Shown: positions 6,808 through 14,547, counted from the stretch's first letter. The stretch is DNA of 64,000 nucleotides from Sphingomonas sp. PP-F2F-A104-K0414 (GCF_004340945.1 NZ_SLYD01000001.1:1-64000), one strand, 5' to 3'. Notes: generated by a model not told the origin, from the letters alone. Numbers and translations: made by a program.

Positions 6808-6845
6808 CACCCCAACAGGCCATCCCGGCTTGTCGGGAGACGATC

Positions 6846-7064
6846 GTGGCCGAGCAGGCTTCTTCAGATTGGATCAAGCATAATGGGGCAGGGTGTCCTG
6901 TCTCGGATTTGGCTCGGGTCCAGGTGTGGTTCCGGTTCGACCGCGATGCCCGGGCCGCCGAGCGTTCCAACCACGTAGACGGCGTTCCGGCGTACGGCCT
7001 GCGCGACTGCTGGACGCATCAGGAAGCCGGTTCTGACATCATGAAATACCGGGTGGTCGCGTGA
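6846..7064 (+). CDS. small phage early protein (DWI...YRV type)
   Basis: 72 aa from GTG 6846. The pattern DWIKHNGAGCPVS, then RVQVWFRF, then a WTHQ stretch and a final DIMKYRVV, matches a small domain often seen in phage early regions, whose function is not known to me. It is the first gene of the rightward early operon and would be silenced by repressor at O4 and O5. Its stop overlaps the next start (TGATG). Confidence 0.6.
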   Translation: MAEQASSDWIKHNGAGCPVSDLARVQVWFRFDRDARAAERSNHVDGVPAYGLRDCWTHQEAGSDIMKYRVVA

Positions 7065-7408
7065 TGCGCGTCGATACCCGCCCGCGCCGGCAGAACAGCG
7101 GGAAGGCTGCAATCGAGCGTAGCCATCTTCCTCACCTTCAGTGGTTGCGCGGGCGCCCGTGCGTCGTCGCTGCCACTGGCGGTTGCGAGGGCCGCATGGA
7201 AGCCGCGCACGTCGACCACGCGGGCGGGAAGGGCGCATCCCTCAAGGTCGCCGATTACAAAGCGGTCCCGCTTTGTCAGGGCCACCACGCCGAGCTCCAC
7301 CGGGGCGCAAAGACGTTCGAAGCCAAGCATCGGATCGACTTGGTCACTGCGGCCGCCGCCTATGCTGCGAAGTCTCCGCATCGTGGTCGATGGGCTAATG
7401 TCGCATGA
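7064..7408 (+). CDS. HNH-like putative nuclease (DUF968-like)
   Basis: 114 aa; the ATG at 7064 overlaps the previous stop, and a GTG one codon upstream is an alternative. The order GRPCV...GGCEG, then MEAAHVDHAGGKG, then VPLCQGHHAELHRG resembles HNH-type zinc nucleases: Cys pairs, an AHxDH core and a C-x2-HH-x3-H end. Similar proteins in phage early regions are annotated as DUF968 or HNH proteins. Whether it cleaves DNA, or acts in phage recombination, is inference. Confidence 0.6.
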   Translation: MRVDTRPRRQNSGKAAIERSHLPHLQWLRGRPCVVAATGGCEGRMEAAHVDHAGGKGASLKVADYKAVPLCQGHHAELHRGAKTFEAKHRIDLVTAAAAYAAKSPHRGRWANVA

Positions 7409-7442
7409 GCCCCCGTTTTCAGCCCAGCCGCGACTGGGTGCT

Positions 7443-7739
7443 TTACGAGGTGCCCCGTGAGCTTGCTCCGATGCAGCGACCATACTCTTCGAACTTCACG
7501 CGGCCCAACTCTTCTATGAGCATAGCAAAATCGGAGGGCAAATATCTGAAAGGCCTCGCGCCCCGATCAGGAAGCGTAATTATGAATTTTTCACGCTCCC
7601 CAAGACTAAACTTAGCGAGCATTTCGACAATCGTCCGGAGAGATCCCTCCCGAACGACTTCACGCATTGCTTCTTGCGTTTCGGAATCACGCATTGAGCG
7701 GATCAGCGACGCACCTTCTCGCCAGGGTATGTTCGTCAT
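7443..7739 (-). CDS. small leftward gene inside the rightward early operon
   Basis: 98 aa from an ATG at 7739 with AGAGG at 7749-7745 as ribosome site. The product is a plausible helical protein (QEAMREVVREGSLRTIVEM, then LGEREKFIITLP) with normal amino-acid balance. The opposite-strand frame (7405-7776) is Ser/Arg-rich, as expected of an antisense shadow, although its start and stop overlap its neighbours. The region is AT-richer than the flanks. Function unknown; it may be a cargo gene inserted against the direction of the operon. Confidence 0.5.
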   Translation of the reverse strand: MTNIPWREGASLIRSMRDSETQEAMREVVREGSLRTIVEMLAKFSLGEREKFIITLPDRGARPFRYLPSDFAMLIEELGRVKFEEYGRCIGASSRGTS

Positions 7740-7772
7740 GCGCACCTCTATGATTTACGCGGGGACTCGGAG

Positions 7773-8219
7773 ATGACCGGGAGAACGATCAAGTCATGTG
7801 ATGAAGATCTAGACCAGGTTCTTCATGATCTTGATGGTCATCTCCACCTTCTAAGCCTTGCTGAGTACGAAGAAAAGCGAATCCACTCGACGAGTGGCGC
7901 CTTGAAGGACTTCGCCCTTGCAAAGGCGCGAGCGGATAATATTCGAACACAGATTAGTTATGGTGCGCGTAAACTAGGTTTATCTCATTATGAAGTTCGC
8001 GTGCTCGGCGTCGCGCATGAGGTCCTGAAGAAGCGGATGGGCCGGCGCCCGAACATCGAGCAGCTGCACAACGCGGTCGAGATCGTCGCGCACACCACCG
8101 CCTGCGCCGCTCACGAGGCCGAGATCCTCCGCATCGAGGCCGAATACGCCGAACGCCTCGCAAAGCGCGACGAGCGCAGCGCGGCCGGCGCGATCGCGTA
8201 CCTGAGGAAGGTCGCATGA
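7773..8219 (+). CDS. hypothetical helical phage early protein
   Basis: 148 aa, almost all helix by composition, with charged coiled-coil-like stretches (about 60-80 and 115-135: EAEILRIEAEYAERLAKRD). No domain recognised. GC content rises sharply after about base 8000, so the two halves may have different histories. The stop overlaps the next start (ATGA). Confidence 0.5.
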   Translation: MTGRTIKSCDEDLDQVLHDLDGHLHLLSLAEYEEKRIHSTSGALKDFALAKARADNIRTQISYGARKLGLSHYEVRVLGVAHEVLKKRMGRRPNIEQLHNAVEIVAHTTACAAHEAEILRIEAEYAERLAKRDERSAAGAIAYLRKVA

Positions 8220-8506
8220 CGATGGTCTGCACCCCCTCATCGAACTGGCAGGGCACCGAACAGGATGGCTCGCGCTGGACGGTCCAGCAGGTCAGCGTCC
8301 TCATGAAGCTGGGCAAGGATCCGCTGGTCGTTCGCACCGCGACGATCCTGCGCCCCGGCGAGGTCGACGCGGTCAACTGGTTCATGGCGCCCCCGAAGGT
8401 CGAGGTGGTGCTTCCATGCCTCGCGATCACCAAGGACGGCAAGCGGGCGAAGGTCATCCTTCCGTCAGGCTGGACTCAGTGGATGGAGCTTCCCCGTGGC
8501 CGATAA
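8216..8506 (+). CDS. hypothetical phage early protein
   Basis: 96 aa starting with an ATG that overlaps the upstream stop as ATGA. Mixed beta-type composition with a Trp-containing C-terminus (SGWTQWMELP). No signal peptide or membrane segment, no family recognised. The next gene starts 11 bases before its end, so the three genes are tightly coupled. Confidence 0.5.
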   Translation: MTMVCTPSSNWQGTEQDGSRWTVQQVSVLMKLGKDPLVVRTATILRPGEVDAVNWFMAPPKVEVVLPCLAITKDGKRAKVILPSGWTQWMELPRGR

Positions 8507-8804
8507 GCAGTTGATTGATCGTTTGGTCGAGACCGGCATTGCGCGCGACGAAGCGACATGGGCAGCGGACAAGGTGTTCGCCGCGGTCCGGTCGCTGCTG
8601 GTCGACGGAAAGACGGTCGGCATCCCTGACGTGGGCCGGCTGCGCGCACCGTCAAAGGTCACGAAGGTCGGCTTCCCGCCCAACTCCCTGCGCGAGCAGC
8701 GGAAGGTCGAACTCCGTCACGGGGCACTGATTGAGCAGGGCGAGGCCTATCCCGATCCGCGCGCGGCGCCGCGCAAGCGCTCGACCTACGGGGGTGGCCG
8801 CTGA
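8496..8804 (+). CDS. HU/IHF-like small DNA-binding protein (tentative)
   Basis: 102 aa from GTG 8496. The order IDRLVET, then helical AADKVFAAVRSLLVDG, then KTVGIPDVGRL resembles the N-terminal half of HU/IHF proteins (helix pair followed by G-x-x-V-x-I-P-x-x-G). The DNA-binding arm of HU is not recognisable; instead a basic tail (RAAPRKRS) follows. It may be a diverged nucleoid-type protein used in phage replication or recombination. The assignment rests on motif resemblance only. Confidence 0.45.
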   Translation: MADKQLIDRLVETGIARDEATWAADKVFAAVRSLLVDGKTVGIPDVGRLRAPSKVTKVGFPPNSLREQRKVELRHGALIEQGEAYPDPRAAPRKRSTYGGGR

Positions 8805-8908
8805 TGCCGCGCCCGCTGCCCCCGGTGCCCGACCTCTACGGCCGGACCGATCCCGAGACCCTCACCGAGCTCATGCTCGCAATCCTCAACCGCGGAGATC
8901 GTCGATGA
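8804..8908 (+). CDS. 34-aa phage ORF
   Basis: A short frame (MPRPLPPVPDLYGR...) whose ATG overlaps the upstream stop (TGATG) and whose stop overlaps the next ATG (ATGA). The paired overlaps in an operon built this way support translation. Pro-rich start, short helix (ETLTELMLAILN). Function unknown. Confidence 0.5.
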   Translation: MPRPLPPVPDLYGRTDPETLTELMLAILNRGDRR

Positions 8909-9156
8909 CGTGGAACCTGTTCATGCATTGCGCCGGTGTCGCCTGCCTCGTCACGATGGCCGGTTGCGGCGCATGGTCGCTCTTCACCTCGCTCGTTCCG
9001 AACTGGGCGCGCATCTGGGACACCGCCTGCGGGCGCCCTTGGCCGATCGCGCGCCACCCCTCTTCCCCGACTGCCTCGGTCCTGCCCCTCAGGACGTCTG
9101 TACCCCCGCTGCGCGCTGTCGAGGCCGACGCCCAGCTAACAGACAAGGCCGCGTGA
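8905..9156 (+). CDS. small phage membrane protein
   Basis: 83 aa. I chose the ATG at 8905 because it forms an ATGA overlap with the 34-aa gene; upstream extensions read through that gene. One hydrophobic segment lies at about residues 5-31, including LVTMAGCGAWSLF; the MAGC could mimic a lipobox but is not at a typical signal position. The rest is a Pro/Ser-rich tail. No family recognised. Confidence 0.5.
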   Translation: MTWNLFMHCAGVACLVTMAGCGAWSLFTSLVPNWARIWDTACGRPWPIARHPSSPTASVLPLRTSVPPLRAVEADAQLTDKAA

Positions 9157-9347
9157 TGGCTGACGTAGCCGACATGGCGAACGACCTCGCCCAAGCGGCG
9201 CTCGATCGCAGCATCCGCGCCGCCCGTGCCCCGATCCCGATTGGCGTCCCCGGCGAATGCAGCGATTGCTGCGACGATAGCCTGCGCCTCGTGATGGGTC
9301 GCTGCGCGCGCTGTCGTGAACCTGAGAAGGGATATGCCCGTGCTTAA
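9156..9347 (+). CDS. TraR/DksA-type C4 zinc-finger protein
   Basis: 63 aa. A helical start (MADVADMANDLAQAALDRS) is followed by GECSDCCDDSLRLVMGRCARC, which places Cys pairs in a C-x2-C ... C-x2-C arrangement as in short phage TraR-like proteins. Phage TraR homologues bind RNA polymerase and mimic DksA/ppGpp; whether this one does so is inferred from the fold. The start overlaps the previous stop (TGATG). Confidence 0.7.
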   Translation: MADVADMANDLAQAALDRSIRAARAPIPIGVPGECSDCCDDSLRLVMGRCARCREPEKGYARA

Positions 9348-9386
9348 GGACCGCAACCTCAGACCGTTAGCGTTGGCAAACCGCAG

Positions 9387-9638
9387 CTACTCGCTAAAAT
9401 CGGCAAGCACTACGTGGACCAAATTCGAGCCGCGTCCGCGTTTCCCCAAGCGTCGCCGGACTGCTGCTTTGAGTTCCATTTCTGCCTTGGCAGCTGTTCT
9501 CTTCACTTCGACGCTACGGAAGCGATCTAACGCTTTTGGGGAAAGCGTTCCTCGCACAGCTGCTACCGAAGGCTCGACCACTCCAGGAACGCCGGGGTAT
9601 TCGAGTTCAACTAAGAATGCGCCGTCTTCGCTAACCAT
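9387..9638 (-). CDS. small leftward gene between the early operon and integrase
   Basis: 83 aa from an ATG at 9638 with a GGGAGGG stretch upstream. The product starts MVSEDGAFLVELEYPGVPG and ends in a basic, helical half (about 40-75). The opposite strand offers only a Ser/Thr/Arg-rich frame. This is the second small gene facing against the early operon. Function unknown; it could be a lysogenically expressed cargo gene. Confidence 0.45.
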   Translation of the reverse strand: MVSEDGAFLVELEYPGVPGVVEPSVAAVRGTLSPKALDRFRSVEVKRTAAKAEMELKAAVRRRLGKRGRGSNLVHVVLADFSE

Positions 9639-9752
9639 CGAACCATCGCCCTCCCAGCGTTACGCGACCCTTGTTTGCCGCCTCAGGCGAGTCAAGGATC
9701 TGACCTCAATCTTCGATTGCCAGGCCCTCACTTCTCAGGGGGCGACGGCATC

Positions 9753-9989
9753 ATGAGTGCGGCACCATATTGGCCGCGCATGCTCAAGCGATCGACGGCC
9801 GCCCAGTATTGCGAGCTCACCCCGCAGCAGTTCGATGCGGAGGTCTACGCTGGCCGCCTGCCGGTGTCGGTAGCGATGGCCGGCGGGCCGCGGTGGGACC
9901 GCGCCGCCCTGGACACCAGCCTCGACGAGATGTCAGGCGGGGGCAACGACTGGCGCAAGGATCAACCGGGGCTGCGCAGTGCCGCATGA
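9753..9989 (+). CDS. excisionase/AlpA-like helix-turn-helix protein (tentative)
   Basis: 78 aa from ATG 9753 with CAGGGGG upstream. The core KRSTAAQYCELTPQQFDAEV, followed by GRLPVSV and a PRWDRAAL segment, follows the pattern of winged-helix excisionase/AlpA-type domains (helix-turn-helix then a basic wing). Its coding region overlaps the integrase start by 11 bases, the usual xis-int layout. The role as recombination directionality factor is inferred. Confidence 0.6.
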   Translation: MSAAPYWPRMLKRSTAAQYCELTPQQFDAEVYAGRLPVSVAMAGGPRWDRAALDTSLDEMSGGGNDWRKDQPGLRSAA

Positions 9990-10983
9990 TCTCCCCAAAT
10001 ATGTGAAGCGGGTTCGGTCCAAGGGGCGCGAGTACCTGTACTTCGACACTGGCAAGGTGGTCGACGGGAAGCGTCTGATGACGCGCCTGCCGCCGCTCCG
10101 GTCGATGGAGTTCGGGGGCAGCTATGCAGCGCTGATGGGCCACCGGAATCGCAAGACCAAGTCTGCGCTGATGACGCTTCCCGTTCTGGTCGATCTGTAT
10201 CAGCGAGGTGCGGCCTACGGGGCGTTGGCACCGGCATCGCGCAAGCTTTACGACATCTACCTGCGCCGGCTGGAAAAGGCGCTGCCGACCGCGCCTGTCA
10301 CCGGGATCACGCGCGGCGACATGCGCACAGTGCTCGATAAGATGGCGAGCACGCCGGGAGCGTCGAACGCCTTCCTTCGGACCAGCGGCGCACTGTTCGC
10401 CTGGGCGCTTGATCGAGAGCACATCGCAAAGAACCCTTGCGACGGTATCCCGCCGTTGGCAGGTGGCGAGCACGAGCCATGGCCTGCCGCCGTGCTGCGC
10501 GCGGGCCTGGCCGCCGAGGACGCTGCCGTTCGCCTCTTGGTGAACCTGCTTTACTATACCGCGCAGCGGCTGGGCGATGTGCTGAAGATGCAGTGGTCGG
10601 ACGTCGCGGACGATCGGGTCGAGGTCGTCCAGGACAAGACGAAGAAGCCGCTGAGCATCCCGATCCATAGCGCGCTGAAGGCCGAGCTCGCCACGCGGGT
10701 GCGAGGGGAGGGCCCGATCTGCCTGACGATCCACGGCAAGCCGATGCGCGACGACAACGCGCGCAAGATCCTCAAGGCGTTCTCGGCCGCCGCCGGCGCA
10801 CCGAGCGTCCCGCATGGGCTGCGCAAGAACGCTGTGATCGCGCTGCTAGAGGCCGGCTGCTCGGTCGCTCAGACCGCCGCGGTCAGCGGCCAATCCCTCA
10901 CAATGGTGGAGTGGTACGCCCGCCGCCGCAATCAATCGACGCTCGCCGATGCCGCAATGGAGGCATGGGAGAGCAAATCGTGA
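9979..10983 (+). CDS. int: phage integrase, tyrosine recombinase
   Basis: 334 aa from GTG 9979. An N-terminal arm and core-binding region (about 1-165) precede the catalytic domain. Recognisable active-site residues are Arg197 (YTAQRLGD), the Lys hairpin at 220-223, His279 and Arg282 (HGLR), and nucleophile Tyr313 (EWYARR). At the usual third-His position (GHSS in many relatives) the sequence is SGQSL, with Gln305; this variant also occurs in other alphaproteobacterial integrases. It should integrate and excise the prophage. It is coupled to the excisionase-like gene and lies at the edge of the element, 55 bases from the host astB gene. Confidence 0.92.
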   Translation: MPHDLPKYVKRVRSKGREYLYFDTGKVVDGKRLMTRLPPLRSMEFGGSYAALMGHRNRKTKSALMTLPVLVDLYQRGAAYGALAPASRKLYDIYLRRLEKALPTAPVTGITRGDMRTVLDKMASTPGASNAFLRTSGALFAWALDREHIAKNPCDGIPPLAGGEHEPWPAAVLRAGLAAEDAAVRLLVNLLYYTAQRLGDVLKMQWSDVADDRVEVVQDKTKKPLSIPIHSALKAELATRVRGEGPICLTIHGKPMRDDNARKILKAFSAAAGAPSVPHGLRKNAVIALLEAGCSVAQTAAVSGQSLTMVEWYARRRNQSTLADAAMEAWESKS

Positions 10984-11034
10984 ACTTACAAACAGTGGAA
11001 AACTCCGCTCGCGACTCGCGCATTACAGCCATCT

Positions 11035-11057
11035 CGGGTTATGTGTAAATTAACCCG
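11035..11057. other. inverted repeat at the phage/host junction, candidate attachment core
   Basis: CGGGTTA (11035-11041), 9-base centre, TAACCCG (11051-11057). Perfect 7-bp arms around a 7-9 bp centre are typical of tyrosine recombinase core sites. It overlaps the astB stop codon and lies between the integrase and host DNA. It could instead be a terminator of astB; the other prophage end is outside the window, so the direct repeat expected for att sites cannot be checked. Confidence 0.4.
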
Positions 11058-12292
11058 ACAAGATTCAGGTCGGCGAGGAGCGTATTCCGCGCGGCTTGGA
11101 TGGCCACGATCAGCTTGGGATCGCCGATCGACGCCGGATCGATCGCCTCGGGCCAGTGCACGGCGACGATTGCGGCGATTCGGTCGAGCTTGGCGTGATC
11201 GACGAGGAAGCGGGGATCGACGGTTGCCGGATCGGCGACCACGCGCAGGCGGAGGCAGGCAGGGCCGCCGCCATTGCTCATCGATTCGCGCACGTCGACG
11301 ACGTACAGGTGGCGGATCGGACCATTGCCTGCGACGTGCGCTTGGAGCCACGACCACACCGCGGCATTGGCGCGCGCCTCCTCGGGCAGGATTAGCGCCA
11401 TGCCATCGGCGAACGAAACGAGCTGCGCGTTGAACAGATAGGACGCGATCGCATCGGCGAGGCTGACACGGTCAGCGGGAACCTCGACGATCTCGACCTC
11501 GGGCAGGATGCGGCGCAGATCGGCGTAGAACGCATCCTTGTCCTCGAAGGCATGTTCGTGGGCGAACAGCACGCGCTCGTTGGCGACCGCGACGACGTCG
11601 TTATGGAACGCCCCCGCGGCGATCGCGATGTCGGACTGCTGGACGAACACAGTCCGTGCCGGATCGAGACCGTGCGCGCGCGCGATGGCTTCGCTCGCGT
11701 CGCGGTGCTGGCGGGCGGGGAAGCGTCCGCCGGGCTTGCCGTAGACGAAGACCTCGACCCCGGGTGAGGCGTGGTCGGCGCAGAGCCGCATGTGGTTGGC
11801 GGCGCCCTCGTCGCCGAATGGGGCGGGAACGGGGGGATGCACGGCGAAGGCGGGGTTTGCGAATGCCGTCCGAAGCTGGGCGAGCGTGCCCGGCCATTCG
11901 TGGCTACGATGCGGCATCGTCACGAGGTTGGCGACGGTCAGGTGACAGCGGCGATCGCGGCTGTCGGCCGCGGGCGAGACCGTCGCCGCGTTCGCCGCCC
12001 ACATCGCCGACGCCGACAAGGCCTGCGCGCGAAGATGCGGCGGCGCCTGGTCGTAGGTGGTCGCCAAAGTTTCGAGCCAGCGATGGTCGGGGCGGGTAAG
12101 CGGCATCAGCACGCCCTGCACGAGCCCGAGATCGAGGTTCGCGCGCATCTTCGCGATGCCCTGCAATGCCGCCGCCCGCGGATGCGCGATCTGCCCGGCA
12201 TGCTGCGTCGCGGCCAGATTACCGGGGCTGAGCCCGGCGAAATTATGGCTGGGGCCGATCAGCCCGTCGAAGTTGATCTCGACCATGGTCAT
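11039..12292 (-). CDS. astB: N-succinylarginine dihydrolase
   Basis: 417 aa, close to the usual length (about 440). It converts N2-succinylarginine to succinylornithine, ammonia and CO2, step 2 of the arginine succinyltransferase pathway. Family marks include GLIGPSHNFAGLSPGN near the start, HNDVVAV, and the catalytic Cys in GGGPACLRLRV (about residue 349). The start overlaps the astA stop (ATGA). The prophage integrase ends 55 bases past its stop, and the last residues (NLVGLIYT) may have been reshaped by integration. Confidence 0.93.
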   Translation of the reverse strand: MTMVEINFDGLIGPSHNFAGLSPGNLAATQHAGQIAHPRAAALQGIAKMRANLDLGLVQGVLMPLTRPDHRWLETLATTYDQAPPHLRAQALSASAMWAANAATVSPAADSRDRRCHLTVANLVTMPHRSHEWPGTLAQLRTAFANPAFAVHPPVPAPFGDEGAANHMRLCADHASPGVEVFVYGKPGGRFPARQHRDASEAIARAHGLDPARTVFVQQSDIAIAAGAFHNDVVAVANERVLFAHEHAFEDKDAFYADLRRILPEVEIVEVPADRVSLADAIASYLFNAQLVSFADGMALILPEEARANAAVWSWLQAHVAGNGPIRHLYVVDVRESMSNGGGPACLRLRVVADPATVDPRFLVDHAKLDRIAAIVAVHWPEAIDPASIGDPKLIVAIQAARNTLLADLNLVGLIYT

Positions 12293-13305
12293 AGCCGTGC
12301 CACATGCGTCACGAGCGCGCCCTCGGCTAGCGCGAGTGCCGCGGCGCTGTCGGAAGAGAGGGCGACGCCGTCGGCCGTCTCGCGGACATGACCAAAGGCA
12401 CAGCGGAACTCGGCGAGGTTGCCGGTCGCGACCAGCGCTTCGGTGCCGCCGTCCTGGTCGATCGCGACGACACGGCTTTCGCGCGCATCGGCGATCGAGC
12501 GGACCCGGTCGGTGCGCGCGGTCATCGTCGGTCCGCCATCGAAGATGTCGACATAATTCTCGAACGCGAACCCCTCGTTCTCCAGCATACGCATCGCCGC
12601 GCGACCCGAGGGATGCGGCAGGCCGATCGCCGCGCGAGCGCTCTCGGTGAGCATCGCGGTGTAGATCGGGTGCTTGGGCATGAGGTCGGCGATGAACTGG
12701 TGGCCGTTGATCGCATTGAACTGATCCGCGTCCTGGAAATTCATCCCGAAGAAGCGGCCGGCGAGACCGTCCCAGAAGGGCGAGCCGCCGGCTTCGTCGA
12801 TCACGCCGCGCAGTTCGGCGAGGATGCGGTCGGCGAAGCGCGCGCGGTGCATCTTGATGAACAGATAGCGACTGCGGGCGAGCAACAGGCCGAGACCGCC
12901 GGCGCGTTCGCCGGGGTGGAGGAACAGCCCGCCGACCTCGCTCGCGCCTTCGAGATCGGTGGCGAGCGACAGCATGTCCGCGCGGAAGGTGCGGTTTAGC
13001 TCCTTGCTGTGCTGCGTGAGCTGGCCGATCCGGTAGCTGTAGAACGGATAGCTCTGGCCGACCTGCGTGAAGATCTGGCAGGTGCCACGGACTTCGCGCG
13101 TCTCGGTGTTTTCGAGGTTCAGCACGAACAGCTCGTCCTGAACCGGGCCATCGCTGCGCGCGAAGGCGGCGTGGCTACGCTCAAGCTTGGCGGTCAGCGC
13201 ACGCCGATCAGGCGGCAGGTTGGTGAAGCCGCCACCCGTGAGCTTAGCCATTTCGTAGAGATGCTGGAGATCGTCGTCGACCGCGGCGCGGATCCTGAAG
13301 CTCAC
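12289..13305 (-). CDS. astA: arginine N-succinyltransferase
   Basis: 338 aa, family length. It transfers succinyl from succinyl-CoA to arginine, the first step of AST arginine catabolism. Typical family stretches are SFRIRAAVDDDL at the start, TGGGFTNLPPDR, GGLFLHPGERAGGLG (CoA-binding GNAT-like region) and FWDGLAGRFFGMNFQDAD. I chose the GTG at 13305 because it overlaps the preceding stop as GTGA, and the protein then begins exactly as family members do. It lies between the M20 hydrolase and astB in one operon. Confidence 0.93.
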   Translation of the reverse strand: MSFRIRAAVDDDLQHLYEMAKLTGGGFTNLPPDRRALTAKLERSHAAFARSDGPVQDELFVLNLENTETREVRGTCQIFTQVGQSYPFYSYRIGQLTQHSKELNRTFRADMLSLATDLEGASEVGGLFLHPGERAGGLGLLLARSRYLFIKMHRARFADRILAELRGVIDEAGGSPFWDGLAGRFFGMNFQDADQFNAINGHQFIADLMPKHPIYTAMLTESARAAIGLPHPSGRAAMRMLENEGFAFENYVDIFDGGPTMTARTDRVRSIADARESRVVAIDQDGGTEALVATGNLAEFRCAFGHVRETADGVALSSDSAAALALAEGALVTHVARL

Positions 13306-14507
13306 AACCGGCCCTCCGCGATGCGCAATATGGTGACCGCCGACAACGCTGCCCGCTCGGGCAGGCTGTCGGGGATCATGAATTCGTCGGTCGAGTGGAT
13401 CGCACCGCCGCGGACGCCCATTGTGTCGACGACCGGCACGCCCGCCGCCGCGATGTTGTTGCCGTCGCACACCCCGCCGGTCGCTTTCCAGGCGATATCG
13501 AGGCCGAGATCGCTGCCCGACGCCTTGACGAGGTCGAACAGGCGAGCGGCGCCGTCGTCGATTGGTTTGGGCGGGCGGTTGAAGCTGCCATGGACTTCGA
13601 TACGGACGTCATGCTCGGCAGTCACCATCGCGACCGCGGAGTCGATGTGAGACTGGGCGCGGGCAATGTCGTCGAGCGTGGCAGGGCGGAAGTTGATGCG
13701 GAGGATGGCGAGGTCGGGGACGACGTTGTTGGGGCCGCCGCCTTCGATCCGTGCCGGGTTCACCGCCAAACGCGGGCCGCGGACCTTCGAAAGCCGGACC
13801 GCGATATCCGCGGCGGCGACGAGCGCGTTGCGACCGTCTTCCGGGTTGCGGCCGGCATGCGCGCTACGGCCGCGAACGATAATCGAAAAGTTGCCGGTGC
13901 CGCCGCGTGCGCCCGCCAATGTGCCGTCGGCGAGTGCTGGCTCGTAGGTCAGCGCGGCGATTTTGCCGTGCGCGGCGCTGGCCAGCAGCGGGGCGGAGGA
14001 GAAGGAGCCGGTTTCCTCGTCCGAGTTGATGACGACGTCATAGCCGATACGGGTGGCGAGTGGGCTCGCTTCGACCGCCTGAAGAGCAGCGAGCATCACG
14101 GCAAGCCCGCCCTTCATGTCCGCAACACCCGGCCCGTTCAGCCGACCGTCGTCGAGCCACTGGAGCGACTGGAACGCGTGATCGACCGGATAGACCGTGT
14201 CCATGTGCCCGGTGAACAGCATCCTTACTGGCGCCTCTGGTCGGACGACTAGATGCAGATGCTTGCCGTGCTCGATCGACGACACGACGCCGTCCGTCGC
14301 GACGCTGTCGACCGGGGTCGGCTCCACCAGTGTGATCTCGCCGGGCAGGGCCGCAAATGCGTCGCCTAGCAAACCGGCCATCGTCGCGAGTCCGGGCAGG
14401 TTGCGCGTCCCGCTATTGATCGCCGCCCAGGTCTCGACCTGCCCTAGCATCGGAGCCGCGTGCGCCTTGTCGACGGCATCGCGCTCTATCGTTGAAAGTC
14501 CCCTCAT
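13302..14507 (-). CDS. M20 family metallohydrolase in the ast operon
   Basis: 401 aa; GTG 14510 is an alternative start one codon upstream. Two-zinc M20 peptidase: FTGHMDTVYP supplies the first His and Asp, GPGVADMKGG the bridging Asp, NSDEETGS the catalytic Glu pair, and the final metal His lies in GAIHSTDEF. A dimerisation domain sits between (about 190-290). It resembles the carboxypeptidase G2 group. First gene of the operon with astA and astB, so it may act on an acylated amino acid of arginine breakdown, but it is not a typical AstE succinylglutamate desuccinylase. Confidence 0.85.
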   Translation of the reverse strand: MRGLSTIERDAVDKAHAAPMLGQVETWAAINSGTRNLPGLATMAGLLGDAFAALPGEITLVEPTPVDSVATDGVVSSIEHGKHLHLVVRPEAPVRMLFTGHMDTVYPVDHAFQSLQWLDDGRLNGPGVADMKGGLAVMLAALQAVEASPLATRIGYDVVINSDEETGSFSSAPLLASAAHGKIAALTYEPALADGTLAGARGGTGNFSIIVRGRSAHAGRNPEDGRNALVAAADIAVRLSKVRGPRLAVNPARIEGGGPNNVVPDLAILRINFRPATLDDIARAQSHIDSAVAMVTAEHDVRIEVHGSFNRPPKPIDDGAARLFDLVKASGSDLGLDIAWKATGGVCDGNNIAAAGVPVVDTMGVRGGAIHSTDEFMIPDSLPERAALSAVTILRIAEGRL

Positions 14508-14547
14508 CACCCGACCCTAGCGAAACCGGCCGGGAGAGGGAACAGCG

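Larger units (their letters stand above)
6577..6845. other. intergenic control region before the rightward early operon
   Basis: This 269-base gap holds no convincing gene; a leftward frame crossing it (6511-6810) runs through the operators and looks spurious. It carries two operators and a rightward promoter (see separate entries). Confidence 0.5.

Noticed and set aside
6511..6810. Leftward frame across the early control region
   Set aside because: It covers both operators and the early promoter and has an unnatural composition.
7405..7776. Rightward frame of 123 codons with overlaps at both ends in the phage early operon
   Set aside because: Beyond the first 20 residues it is Ser/Arg-rich like an antisense shadow of the leftward gene 7443-7739; kept only as a possible gene remnant.
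9316..9756. Rightward 146-codon frame before the excisionase-like gene
   Set aside because: Ser/Thr/Arg-rich antisense of the 9387-9638 gene, and it overlaps the end of the TraR-like gene.
10984..11034. Possible tRNA fragment as attachment site
   Set aside because: No cloverleaf arms or T-loop consensus can be formed here.
1..11040. Anti-phage defence island
   Set aside because: Gene content (lysis genes, repressor, excisionase, integrase) fits a prophage; no defence-type nuclease, helicase or toxin pair was recognised apart from one HNH-like protein.
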